A DNA stretch of 6,264 nucleotides from Xanthobacteraceae bacterium (GTDB lineage: Bacteria > Pseudomonadota > Alphaproteobacteria > Rhizobiales > Xanthobacteraceae): positions 1-6,264 of the forward strand of contig JASHYD010000994.1 of assembly GCA_030043175.1 (NCBI GenBank), written 5' to 3'. The notes under the pieces were generated by a model, which made no database searches, had not been told where the DNA came from, and was given only the letters and a program-made list of their open reading frames with translations. The position numbers and the translations under genes were made by a program. Below, one piece after another: positions 1 to 5,307 of the stretch (position 1 is the first letter of the stretch; each line of letters begins with the position of its first letter).

Positions 1-1
1 C

Positions 2-1159
2 GCCCGATCCCGTCTGCCCGGACAACCGAGTAACCTCGACCATCCCGAGGCACCTGCCGACAATTTCGATTTTTTGCAGTTGCCCGACCGTGACGATTAT
101 GCGGTCGCGCCGCGGGACCCCATGGCGGGGGAGGACGACTACGACCGCGACCATCGCGAGGGTTCGCTGACCGGGCGGCGACATCCGCCATATGGGCAGC
201 AAGCGGAGGAGTACGCCGACGACTACCATGAATACGAGTACGACGAGCGGGACGAGGAGACTGAATACGAAGAGCCGGATGGTCATGAAATGGGCGTCAA
301 GAAGCGCAGCACCGGCAGACTGGTTGTTGCGGTGCTCGGGCTCGCGGTTTTCGGCACCGCTGCCGCGTTCGGCTATCGCACCATCTTCAAAGCGGCCCCG
401 TCGGGTTCCACTCCCACACCCATCATCCGAGCCGACAACTCGCCCACCAAAATCACGCCAGTATCGGCAGACGCTAATGCGAAGCCGGCAAGTGTGTTCG
501 ACGACCGGTCGAAAGAGCAATTGATTCGTCGCGATGAAGAACCTGTGGATGTGGCAGCAGTACCCTACGGGTCGGGCGGCACCGCGGCCGACTCGTCTGC
601 CTCCATGAGCGTTCCGCCGAGAGGAAATCCGGCCTTGTCGGGCGACGCGAAGCGGGTGCGCACGGTGCCCATCCGGGCAGACCAGAGCGACGCGCCCGAT
701 CGCTCCGTCTCGCGCTCCGTGCCGCCACCGCAGTCCCAACCTCGCGTCCCGCCACAGACACGCCAGGTCGCCGCTGCGCCACAACCTCCTGCTCCGCCAC
801 CTCAGCGTCAGGTTGCCGCGGCGACGTCGCCATCTCCCTCGGCCGCAGGGGACGCAAAGGGCACCGCGGTAGCAAACGTGCCCGAACCGGCCGCCTCGCG
901 CGGCATCGAGGCGGGCGGCTTCGTGGTGCAGCTTTCAGCCGGGCGGAGCGAGGCGGACGCTCAGGCCTCGTTCCGCACCCTGCAGGGGAAATATCCAGCA
1001 TTGAGCGGCCGCGAGCCGCTCATTCGTCGCAAGGATCTGGGTGAGCGTGGCATTTTCTTTGCGACCCAGGTCGGCCCGTTCGGCGCCAAGAGCGAGGCCG
1101 ATCAGCTGTGCGAAACACTAAAGTCGGCCGGCGGGGCCTGTTTCGTTCAGAAGAATTAA
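2..1159 (+). CDS. SPOR-domain membrane protein, 5' partial
   Basis: Likely an inner-membrane protein with a periplasmic SPOR domain, which in this family binds peptidoglycan strands stripped of stem peptides at the division site. The frame is open from the window edge (first full codon at 2) to the TAA at 1157, giving 385 visible residues. The internal TTG at 74 and ATG at 122 are poor starts because the same acidic composition continues upstream, so the true start lies outside the window. Order of segments: an acidic Asp/Glu/Tyr-rich cytoplasmic part (about 1-98), basic KKR just before one membrane helix (about 107-125, LVVAVLGLAVFGTAAAFGY), a Pro/Gln/Ala-rich linker (about 242-283), and the SPOR domain (about 305-385, beginning GGFVVQLSAG). 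Two cysteines near the end (C370, C380) sit in the LC..LK.AGG.CF pattern common in SPOR domains. nagZ follows after 64 bp. The family is clear; the exact binding role is inferred. Confidence 0.9.
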   Translation, partial: ARSRLPGQPSNLDHPEAPADNFDFLQLPDRDDYAVAPRDPMAGEDDYDRDHREGSLTGRRHPPYGQQAEEYADDYHEYEYDERDEETEYEEPDGHEMGVKKRSTGRLVVAVLGLAVFGTAAAFGYRTIFKAAPSGSTPTPIIRADNSPTKITPVSADANAKPASVFDDRSKEQLIRRDEEPVDVAAVPYGSGGTAADSSASMSVPPRGNPALSGDAKRVRTVPIRADQSDAPDRSVSRSVPPPQSQPRVPPQTRQVAAAPQPPAPPPQRQVAAATSPSPSAAGDAKGTAVANVPEPAASRGIEAGGFVVQLSAGRSEADAQASFRTLQGKYPALSGREPLIRRKDLGERGIFFATQVGPFGAKSEADQLCETLKSAGGACFVQKN

Positions 1160-1178
1160 AGAATTTCGTGGTCTGCTA

Positions 1179-1202
1179 GCCCTGGAACTTGCCCTCCAGG
1201 GC
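1179..1202 (+). promoter_or_regulatory. Stem-loop between the SPOR gene and nagZ
   Basis: GCCCTGGA (1179-1186) and TCCAGGGC (1195-1202) form a perfect 8-bp stem around an 8-base loop. It lies 20 bases after the SPOR stop and 21 bases before the nagZ ATG. No T-run follows, so it is not a convincing intrinsic terminator. A second possible pairing, GGCGG (1200-1204) with CCGCC (1216-1220), shares bases with the right arm, so the two cannot form together. It could stabilise the upstream mRNA 3' end or modulate nagZ translation; the function is unknown. Confidence 0.4.
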
Positions 1203-1223
1203 GGTGCGGGCTAATCCGCCGCC

Positions 1224-2252
1224 ATGGTGGAATGCGCTTTCATTACCGGACTGAGAGGCACGGCGATCACGGCCGAAGAACGCGCCTTTGTGCGCGATGC
1301 CTCGCCGACGGGCCTGATATTGTTCAGGCGCAACATTGCCGATCCGCATCAACTCAAAGAGTTGATTGAAGAATTTAGAGAGATCAAAGGTGCGGATTGC
1401 CCCGTCTTCATCGATCAGGAAGGAGGCCGGGTCCAGCGGATGGGGCCGCCGCATTGGCCGGCCTATCCGGCCGGAGCGGTGTACGGCAAGCTCTATCGGC
1501 GCGACCCCGCCCAGGGCCTGAGGGCCGCCTGGCTGGGAGCGCGGCTGATGGCGGCCGATCTCACAGCGATCGGCATCACGGTGGATTGTCTGCCCGTCGT
1601 CGATGTGCCTGTCGCCGGCGCTGACGAGGTGATCGGCGATCGCGCTTACGGGGACACCTCCCACCAGGTTGCCGCTATCGCGGCGGCGGTAGTGGCGGGG
1701 CTTGAGGCGGGTGGGGTGCTGTCGGTCATTAAGCATTTGCCCGGCCATGGTCGTGCCACGGCGGACAGTCATCGACAACTTCCAGTTGTAACGGCTGATC
1801 GTGCGACCTTGGAGAAGACCGATTTCGCGGCGTTTGTGCCTCTGGCTGCGGCGCCGTTCGGCATGACGGCGCATGTGGTGTTCACAGCTCTTGATCCGGC
1901 TCTTCCGGCGACCACTTCGACCATTATGATCGGGCAGGTGATTCGCGGTTACATCGGATTCTCGGGAGCCCTGATGACCGACGACGTGTCGATGGGGGCT
2001 TTGTCGGGTCCGATTGCCGAACGCGTCCGACAATCTTTGGCGGCGGGTTGCGACCTCGTCTTGCATTGCAACGGCGAGCTTGCCGAAATGCAGGAGGTTG
2101 CGGCGAGTTGCCCGGAACTCGGCGGCGCCGCGCGAGAACGCACCGTGCGGGCGCTGGCGTCGCGCCGCCGGCCGCAAGCCATCGATGTGGCGGCGGCGCG
2201 GGCCGAATTTATGCAATTGGTGTCCGGTCGCGCCGGCGCCGCGACGGGATGA
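1224..2252 (+). CDS. nagZ: Beta-N-acetylhexosaminidase NagZ (GH3)
   Basis: A cytoplasmic glycoside hydrolase family 3 enzyme. It removes GlcNAc from GlcNAc-1,6-anhydroMurNAc peptides during peptidoglycan recycling, and in some bacteria its product feeds AmpR/AmpC beta-lactamase induction. Its 342 residues match the usual single-domain NagZ length. Visible hallmarks are the substrate-pocket motif FIDQEGGRVQR (62-72), the NagZ-specific loop KHLPGHG....DSH (170-183) carrying the Asp-His general acid/base pair (D181, H183), and MTDDVSM (251-257) with the nucleophile Asp, probably D253 by analogy with the SDW motif of GH3 enzymes. There is no signal peptide, as expected for the recycling enzyme. 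The ATG at 1224 places the conserved N-terminus (FITGLRGTAIT) correctly, but no strong Shine-Dalgarno sequence precedes it. scpA begins 4 bases after the stop, so the two are almost certainly cotranscribed. Confidence 0.97.
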   Translation: MVECAFITGLRGTAITAEERAFVRDASPTGLILFRRNIADPHQLKELIEEFREIKGADCPVFIDQEGGRVQRMGPPHWPAYPAGAVYGKLYRRDPAQGLRAAWLGARLMAADLTAIGITVDCLPVVDVPVAGADEVIGDRAYGDTSHQVAAIAAAVVAGLEAGGVLSVIKHLPGHGRATADSHRQLPVVTADRATLEKTDFAAFVPLAAAPFGMTAHVVFTALDPALPATTSTIMIGQVIRGYIGFSGALMTDDVSMGALSGPIAERVRQSLAAGCDLVLHCNGELAEMQEVAASCPELGGAARERTVRALASRRRPQAIDVAAARAEFMQLVSGRAGAATG

Positions 2253-2256
2253 CACC

Positions 2257-3102
2257 ATGACGGACGCGACCGGCACCGAGGACGTCGTAAATGATCGCGG
2301 CAGCGACGAGCCGATGCTGATTGTCGACGTCGAAGGGTTTGAAGGTCCGCTTGATCTTCTGCTCACGATGGCACGCCAGCAGAAGGTCGATCTTGCCAAG
2401 ATTTCCATCCTGGCGCTTGCTGACCAGTATCTTGCCTTCATCGAGCAGGCGCGTCGGATGCGCCTCGAGTTGGCGGCTGACTACTTGGTGATGGCCGCTT
2501 GGCTCGCCTATCTTAAATCCCGCCTGCTGCTGCCCGAGCCGGTCGTGGCGGAAGGCGAGAGCGCAGCGGACATGGCAAAGGCTCTGGCGCTGCGGCTGCG
2601 GCGGCTTGAGGCGATCCGTGAGGCTGGGGTGCGGCTGTTCGAGCGTCCGCAACTCGGCCGCGACGTGTTCGGCCGCGGCGACCCGGAACCAGTCGCCGAA
2701 ATCAAACGGCCGCAATGGTCGGCAACGCTCTACGATCTCATCTCTGCGTATGCCGCGGAGCGTCAGCGGCATGCGCTACGGCGCGTGCGGCTGCCCAAGC
2801 GCAAGGTGTGGTCGCTGGTGGAGGCGCGCGCGGCTCTGGAGCGCCTGATCGGCGCGACCGGCGATTGGAGCCGGCTTGACGAATACCTCATCGCGTTCGT
2901 GGTCGAGCCGTCGATGCGATCGACTGTGCTTGCTTCCTCGCTTGCCGCGTCGCTGGAACTCGCGCGCGAGGGGGCGCTCGAAATCCAGCAATCGGGTGCT
3001 TTCGCTCCGATCTACGTGCGCAAGCGCGCACCGACTGTTCCTGTGGTCCGCTCCCTACCGTCGCCGCCTGCAGGAGAGGGGAGGGATGGGGGACCATCGT
3101 GA
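2257..3102 (+). CDS. scpA: Segregation and condensation protein ScpA (kleisin)
   Basis: The kleisin subunit of the bacterial SMC-ScpAB condensin. It bridges the SMC head domains, recruits ScpB, and works in chromosome compaction and segregation. The product has 281 residues. The N-terminal SMC-neck-binding region shows the family signature GFEGPLDLLL (from residue 27) followed by KVDLAKISILALADQYL. The middle has the AADYLVMAAWLAYLKSRLLLPEP helices, and the C-terminal winged helix ends at GAFAPIYVRKR (to 257). The ATG at 2257 is preferred because it follows the nagZ stop by 4 bases, has GGGA upstream, and puts the signature at the usual distance; the frame runs further upstream only as overlap with nagZ. 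The last 24 residues (258-281, containing SLPSPPAGEGRDGG) go beyond the conserved domain and are encoded by a palindromic repeat. The stop TGA overlaps a GTG (3099-3102). Confidence 0.95.
   Translation: MTDATGTEDVVNDRGSDEPMLIVDVEGFEGPLDLLLTMARQQKVDLAKISILALADQYLAFIEQARRMRLELAADYLVMAAWLAYLKSRLLLPEPVVAEGESAADMAKALALRLRRLEAIREAGVRLFERPQLGRDVFGRGDPEPVAEIKRPQWSATLYDLISAYAAERQRHALRRVRLPKRKVWSLVEARAALERLIGATGDWSRLDEYLIAFVVEPSMRSTVLASSLAASLELAREGALEIQQSGAFAPIYVRKRAPTVPVVRSLPSPPAGEGRDGGPS
3051..3085 (+). repeat. Palindromic repeat inside the scpA 3' end (PAGEG type, copy A)
   Basis: An imperfect palindrome with outer arms CTCCC (3051-3055) and GGGAG (3079-3083) around a self-complementary CCTGCAGG core (3068-3075). 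It reads in frame as SLPSPPAGEGR and forms most of the non-conserved ScpA tail. It resembles the dispersed CTCCC...GCGGG...GGGAG elements common in Bradyrhizobium/Rhodopseudomonas-like genomes. Similar copies occur in tatB. Family membership rests on recognition, not on a genome-wide search. Confidence 0.55.
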
Positions 3103-3155
3103 GCGATATCGATCAGCGAAGAGCTAAAAAAGCATCAGCCGGGAGGGCTTATTGA
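3099..3155 (+). other. 18-codon mini-frame bridging scpA and scpB
   Basis: GTG at 3099 overlaps the scpA stop (GTGA, 3099-3102). The frame runs 18 codons (MSDIDQRRAKKASAGRAY) to a TGA at 3153-3155, which overlaps the scpB ATG (TGATG, 3153-3157). A purine-rich run (GGGATGGGGGA, about 3083-3093) lies upstream of the GTG. It could be a leader that couples ScpA and ScpB translation, the decayed end or start of a neighbour after the repeat entered scpA, or chance. The peptide is basic and unrecognised. Evidence that it is translated is weak. Confidence 0.25.
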
Positions 3156-3892
3156 TGGCGGGTTTTGCCGAGTTGCGCCTGAAGATCCATGAAGAGCAAA
3201 ACGGCGAGGCGCCGGACATGGCGATACCCGACATCACAATCGAGACCCGACCGGAAGAGCTTCGGTTAGTTGAAGCGTTGCTTTTCGCTGCGCCCGAGCC
3301 GCTCGACGAGAAGACGCTCGCCAAGCATCTGCCGGCGGGCGTAGACGTGCGCGCCATGCTCAAGCGGCTGCAAGTCGAATACGCGCCGCGGGGCGTCAAT
3401 CTCGTGCGTATCGGCAACAGGTGGACGTTCCGTACCGCTAACGACCTGTGCTGGCTCCTCACGCACGAGGCCGTGGAGCCGAAAAAGCTGTCTCGCGCTG
3501 CGGTCGAGACGCTCGCCATCATCGCCTATCACCAGCCGGTAACCCGCGCCGAAATCGAAGAGATCCGCGGCGTCTCGACCGCCAAGGGTACCCTTGATGT
3601 CCTGCTTGAGACGGGTTGGGTGCGTCCGCGCGGGCGCCGCAAGGCGCCCGGCCGGCCGCTGACTTACGGGACGACGTCGGACTTCCTCGCCCATTTCGGC
3701 CTGGAAGCGCTCGGCGACCTGCCGGGGCTTGACGACCTCAAGGGGACGGGCCTGTTCGACGGCACGTTGCCGGCGGACTTCAGCGTGCCGGAGCCGTCGG
3801 ACGATCCGGCATTGCACCCTGACGAAGAGCCGCTGGAATCTGACGACCTCGACCTTGGCTTGGCGCCTCGTGTTGAGGGGACGGAGGAGTAG
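3155..3892 (+). CDS. scpB: Segregation and condensation protein ScpB
   Basis: ScpB dimerises and binds the central part of the ScpA kleisin in the SMC condensin complex. The product has 245 residues with two winged-helix domains. The first is at about 32-105 (RPEELRLVEALLFAAPEPLDEKTLA onward, with RGVNLVRIGNRWTFRT). The second is at about 110-185, containing the family hallmark LAIIAYHQPVTRAEIEEIRG (120-139) and GTLDVLLETGW. An acidic tail (about 205-245) follows, ending in DLDLGLAPRV as in related rhizobial proteins. An in-frame TAA at 3125 limits the start to TTG 3152 or ATG 3155. ATG 3155 is chosen because it has GGGAGG (3141-3146) 8 bases upstream and gives the MAGFAE N-terminus resembling relatives. 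It lies 52 bp after scpA, in the same operon. The stop is TAG at 3890. Confidence 0.97.
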   Translation: MAGFAELRLKIHEEQNGEAPDMAIPDITIETRPEELRLVEALLFAAPEPLDEKTLAKHLPAGVDVRAMLKRLQVEYAPRGVNLVRIGNRWTFRTANDLCWLLTHEAVEPKKLSRAAVETLAIIAYHQPVTRAEIEEIRGVSTAKGTLDVLLETGWVRPRGRRKAPGRPLTYGTTSDFLAHFGLEALGDLPGLDDLKGTGLFDGTLPADFSVPEPSDDPALHPDEEPLESDDLDLGLAPRVEGTEE

Positions 3893-4002
3893 GGCTCTTC
3901 TCGTCTCGCGGCTTGCCATCGTTTGTGCGTCTTCGACCTGGGGTCGGGGGGCAGCCACAAGCTCGGACGCCAAGCGGCTCTCGCCGAGGGGCCCTCAGCC
4001 AA

Positions 4003-4038
4003 AATTTTCGCAAAATTGCGCTTTCTCAGAGGTATAGT
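4003..4038 (+). promoter_or_regulatory. Candidate tatA promoter region with AT-rich dyad
   Basis: Within the 294-bp scpB-tatA gap, which shows no credible gene, lies a perfect inverted repeat AATTTT-CGC-AAAATT (4003-4017). It is followed by a -10-like TATAGT (4033-4038), about 150 bases before the tatA start. No good -35 hexamer sits at 16-18 bases; the best TTxxCA match (4007-4012) is 20 bases away, inside the dyad. The dyad is the most AT-rich patch in an otherwise GC-rich region, so it may be an operator or an upstream promoter element. The rest of the gap holds only short GC-rich palindromes, such as GAGGG-G-CCCTC at 3986-3996. The promoter assignment is an inference. Confidence 0.3.
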
Positions 4039-4186
4039 CGGGAGAGGTCAAGCAACCGTGCCCATGGGACGCGGGCAGAAAGCCAATCCGGTCCTTGTTT
4101 TTGCGCGCCGTGAGGCCTAGGTTCTGCCTGAAATAGCGACGCGAGGCGCCCGACCGCGCGGCCCGTCGTTGCGGAGGGTTAACCCA

Positions 4187-4447
4187 ATGGGTTCTATGAG
4201 TCTCTGGCACTGGATCGTAGTGATTGGCGTCGTGCTCCTGCTGTTCGGGCGCGGCAAGATCTCCGAGCTGATGGGCGACGTTGCCCAGGGCATCAAGGCC
4301 TTCAAGAAGGGCATGTCGGACGACGACAAGGCCGATGCGCCAAAGATCGAGCCCGGCAAGAGCGAACCGGTGAAGACGCTGGATCACCAGAGCGCTGATT
4401 CATCCGCCACCGGCGCCAAACCTCGGGCGGAAGCCTCGTCAGGCTGA
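4187..4447 (+). CDS. tatA: Sec-independent translocase subunit TatA
   Basis: The pore-forming or membrane-weakening subunit of the twin-arginine translocase, which exports folded proteins, often with cofactors, across the inner membrane using the proton motive force. The product has 86 residues, the usual TatA size: a short N-terminal membrane helix (about 6-20, [15 protein letters not shown]), the conserved Phe-Gly hinge (F20 G21), an amphipathic helix ([21 protein letters not shown], split around 23-43), then a charged, disordered tail. The ATG at 4187 is chosen because it gives the expected MGSMSLWHW start and has GGAGG (4173-4177) 9 bases upstream; an in-frame TTG at 4169 would add six residues without family support. 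A promoter may lie in the upstream gap. tatB does not follow directly: a 242-bp spacer with repeats and hairpins lies between them. Confidence 0.97.
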   Translation: MGSMSLWHWIVVIGVVLLLFGRGKISELMGDVAQGIKAFKKGMSDDDKADAPKIEPGKSEPVKTLDHQSADSSATGAKPRAEASSG

Positions 4448-4449
4448 TG

Positions 4450-4474
4450 CCGGGCTGGTCAGTCGGTAGCCCGG
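4450..4474 (+). promoter_or_regulatory. Stem-loop directly after tatA
   Basis: CCGGGCT (4450-4456) and AGCCCGG (4468-4474) form a perfect 7-bp GC-rich stem with an 11-base loop, starting 3 bases after the tatA stop. There is no T-run, so full termination is unlikely. A 3' stabilising or attenuating structure would fit the need for much more TatA than TatB or TatC. Its right arm is also the left end of the repeat at 4466-4550. Confidence 0.4.
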
Positions 4475-4550
4475 ATTGACTTGAAGCGAAATCCGGGGTC
4501 GACCTCGCAGGGGCACGGCCGGGATGTCGCTTCGCTCAACTCTGCCTTAC
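4466..4550. repeat. Degenerate GTAGCCCGGAT-type palindromic repeat
   Basis: The left part begins GTAGCCCGGAT (4466-4476) and runs through GAAGCGAAATCC. The right part contains GGGATGTCGCTTCGCTC, whose complement includes GAAGCGACATCC, an 11 of 12 match to the left part in inverted orientation, and it ends near CTTAC (4546-4550). Elements of the form GTAGCCCGGAT..GCGAAGCGAAATCCGGG, often with an inverted partner, are dispersed intergenic repeats in many proteobacteria. This copy is decayed and its outer limits are approximate. It occupies about a third of the tatA-tatB spacer. Confidence 0.55.
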
Positions 4551-4608
4551 AAGGTCAGCGGCACGAGTTTGCGTTGAGGCGGTCGCCGAGCGGCAGCGGC
4601 GGCTGGAG

Positions 4609-4627
4609 TGCAATGCGTGACATTGCA
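4609..4627 (+). promoter_or_regulatory. Hairpin upstream of tatB
   Basis: TGCAATG (4609-4615) and CATTGCA (4621-4627) form a perfect 7-bp stem around the 5-base loop CGTGA. It lies 62 bases before the tatB GTG. A -10-like TAGAAT (4631-4636, five of six matches to TATAAT) follows directly, but no convincing -35 is present. It could be a small operator, an mRNA structure, or chance. There is no T-run for a terminator. Confidence 0.3.
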
Positions 4628-4689
4628 AGGTAGAATTTGTCGTTTATCGGCGCCGATCGTCATCGCGCTTGGTTTGGAGCTAACGTGCA

Positions 4690-5307
4690 GTGTTCGGCAT
4701 TGAATGGTCGGAATATGCCGTCATCGCCATAGTGGCGCTGATTGTCATCGGGCCGAAGGAGTTGCCCGCCGTGCTGCGCACGATCGGGCAATGGACCACC
4801 AAAATCCGGCGCATGGCGGCGGAATTCCAGAGCCAATTCCAGGAAGCGCTGCGCGAGGCCGAGATGGCCGATCTCAAGAAGGAGGTCGACAATCTCAACG
4901 ATGTCGCGAAAGGCTTCTCCCAATTCGACGATCCAATCAAGGAGGCGACAAAATGGGAGGCCAACCCGGATGGCCTCGCCAAATCCGCCGAAGCGTCGTC
5001 CGCCGAAGCGCCGCCCGAGAGCGCGCCTGTTGCGCCTGTGCCCCCTGCCGAGCCTCCCTCGCAAGCGGGGGAGGGTAAATCGGTTCATCCGCCCCTGCCT
5101 GCGGGCGACGGCACGCTAGGCGAAGAGTCGTTTCCGATCTCGGTGGACCAGTCAACGATTGAGCAAACCCCCGCTGCTGCTTCTCCTGCGGGCAAGGGAG
5201 AGAACGGTGGAGGCGCCGCCGAAGCGCCTGCTGCACCGCCTCTCGCCCAGCCGCCCTTGTCTCAAGACAGCGGCCAAAAGGGCAGTGAAGGGGGCGTTCG
5301 TTCATGA
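4690..5307 (+). CDS. tatB: Sec-independent translocase subunit TatB
   Basis: TatB forms the substrate-receptor complex with TatC that recognises twin-arginine signal peptides. The product has 205 residues. An N-terminal membrane helix (about 7-20) carries the conserved Glu at position 8 (MFGIEWSE); the Gly-Pro hinge (G21 P22, IGPKELP) and a long amphipathic helical region (about 24-75, with [15 protein letters not shown]) follow. The start is GTG at 4690, since it gives the canonical MF.I.WSE N-terminus; GGAG (4676-4679) lies 10 bases upstream. Residue 3 is Gly where E. coli TatB has Asp. The tail (about 98-205) is Ala/Pro-rich, disordered and long, and includes at least three palindromic repeat copies read in frame (QAGEG, PAGDG, PAGKG) and a fourth palindrome near the end. 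The 3' end overlaps tatC by ATGA (5304-5307), indicating translational coupling. Confidence 0.95.
   Translation: MFGIEWSEYAVIAIVALIVIGPKELPAVLRTIGQWTTKIRRMAAEFQSQFQEALREAEMADLKKEVDNLNDVAKGFSQFDDPIKEATKWEANPDGLAKSAEASSAEAPPESAPVAPVPPAEPPSQAGEGKSVHPPLPAGDGTLGEESFPISVDQSTIEQTPAAASPAGKGENGGGAAEAPAAPPLAQPPLSQDSGQKGSEGGVRS
5053..5074 (+). repeat. Palindromic repeat in the tatB tail, copy B
   Basis: CCTCCCTCGC (5053-5062) pairs with GCGGGGGAGG (5065-5074) over 10 positions, with one T-G mismatch and a 2-base centre (AA). It reads in frame across PPSQAGEG. It is the cleanest of the in-gene palindromes and has the layout typical of dispersed CTCCC..GCGGG..GGAGG elements in Bradyrhizobium-like genomes. 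Confidence 0.65.
5090..5107 (+). repeat. Degenerate palindromic repeat in the tatB tail, copy C
   Basis: CGCCC (5090-5094) and GGGCG (5103-5107) flank the 8-base loop CTGCCTGC. It is read as PPLPAGDG, in the same codon phase as copies A, B and D. It is weak alone; its support is the shared peptide motif and its closeness to copy B. Confidence 0.4.
5182..5201 (+). repeat. Palindromic repeat in the tatB tail, copy D
   Basis: TCTCC (5182-5186) and GGAGA (5197-5201) flank TGCGGGCAAG. It is read as [11 protein letters not shown], the same phase and peptide pattern as copy A in scpA (SPPAGEGRDGG). This similarity between tails of two unrelated proteins is the main argument for a common mobile or dispersed origin. 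Confidence 0.5.
5253..5283 (+). repeat. Nested palindrome at the tatB 3' end
   Basis: Outer arms are GCCCTT (5253-5258) and AAGGGC (5278-5283). An inner pair, TGTCT (5258-5262) and AGACA (5265-5269), surrounds CA. It is read as [11 protein letters not shown]. Just downstream, the purine run GAAGGGGG (5287-5294) lies 9 bases before the tatC ATG and probably acts as its ribosome binding site. It may be another repeat type or a diverged copy of the A-D family. Confidence 0.45.

Noticed and set aside
74..76. TTG at 74 as the start of the SPOR gene.
   Set aside because: The frame is open and similar in composition back to the window edge; TTG is a rare start and no ribosome site precedes it, so the gene is treated as 5' partial.
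1176..2441. A 421-codon open frame on the - strand across nagZ and the start of scpA.
   Set aside because: It is Arg/His/Ser-rich with no recognisable domain, lies opposite nagZ with all catalytic motifs intact, and is the kind of shadow frame expected in high-GC DNA.
3266..3973. A 235-codon open frame on the - strand over scpB.
   Set aside because: Composition is Arg-rich without domains; it mirrors scpB codons, whose product is clearly conserved.
3976..4008. Possible intrinsic terminator after scpB: GC-rich palindrome GAGGG-G-CCCTC followed by AGCCAAAATTTT.
   Set aside because: The palindrome leaves no room for a loop, the outer arms do not pair continuously, and only four T residues follow, after an A-run.
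3913..4120. Two short overlapping + strand frames in the scpB-tatA gap as possible small genes.
   Set aside because: No family resemblance, no clear ribosome binding site, and they compete with each other and with promoter-like sequence; not supportable as genes.
4169..4171. TTG at 4169 as the tatA start.
   Set aside because: It would put the GGAGG ribosome site inside the coding region; the ATG at 4187 matches the family N-terminus and spacing.
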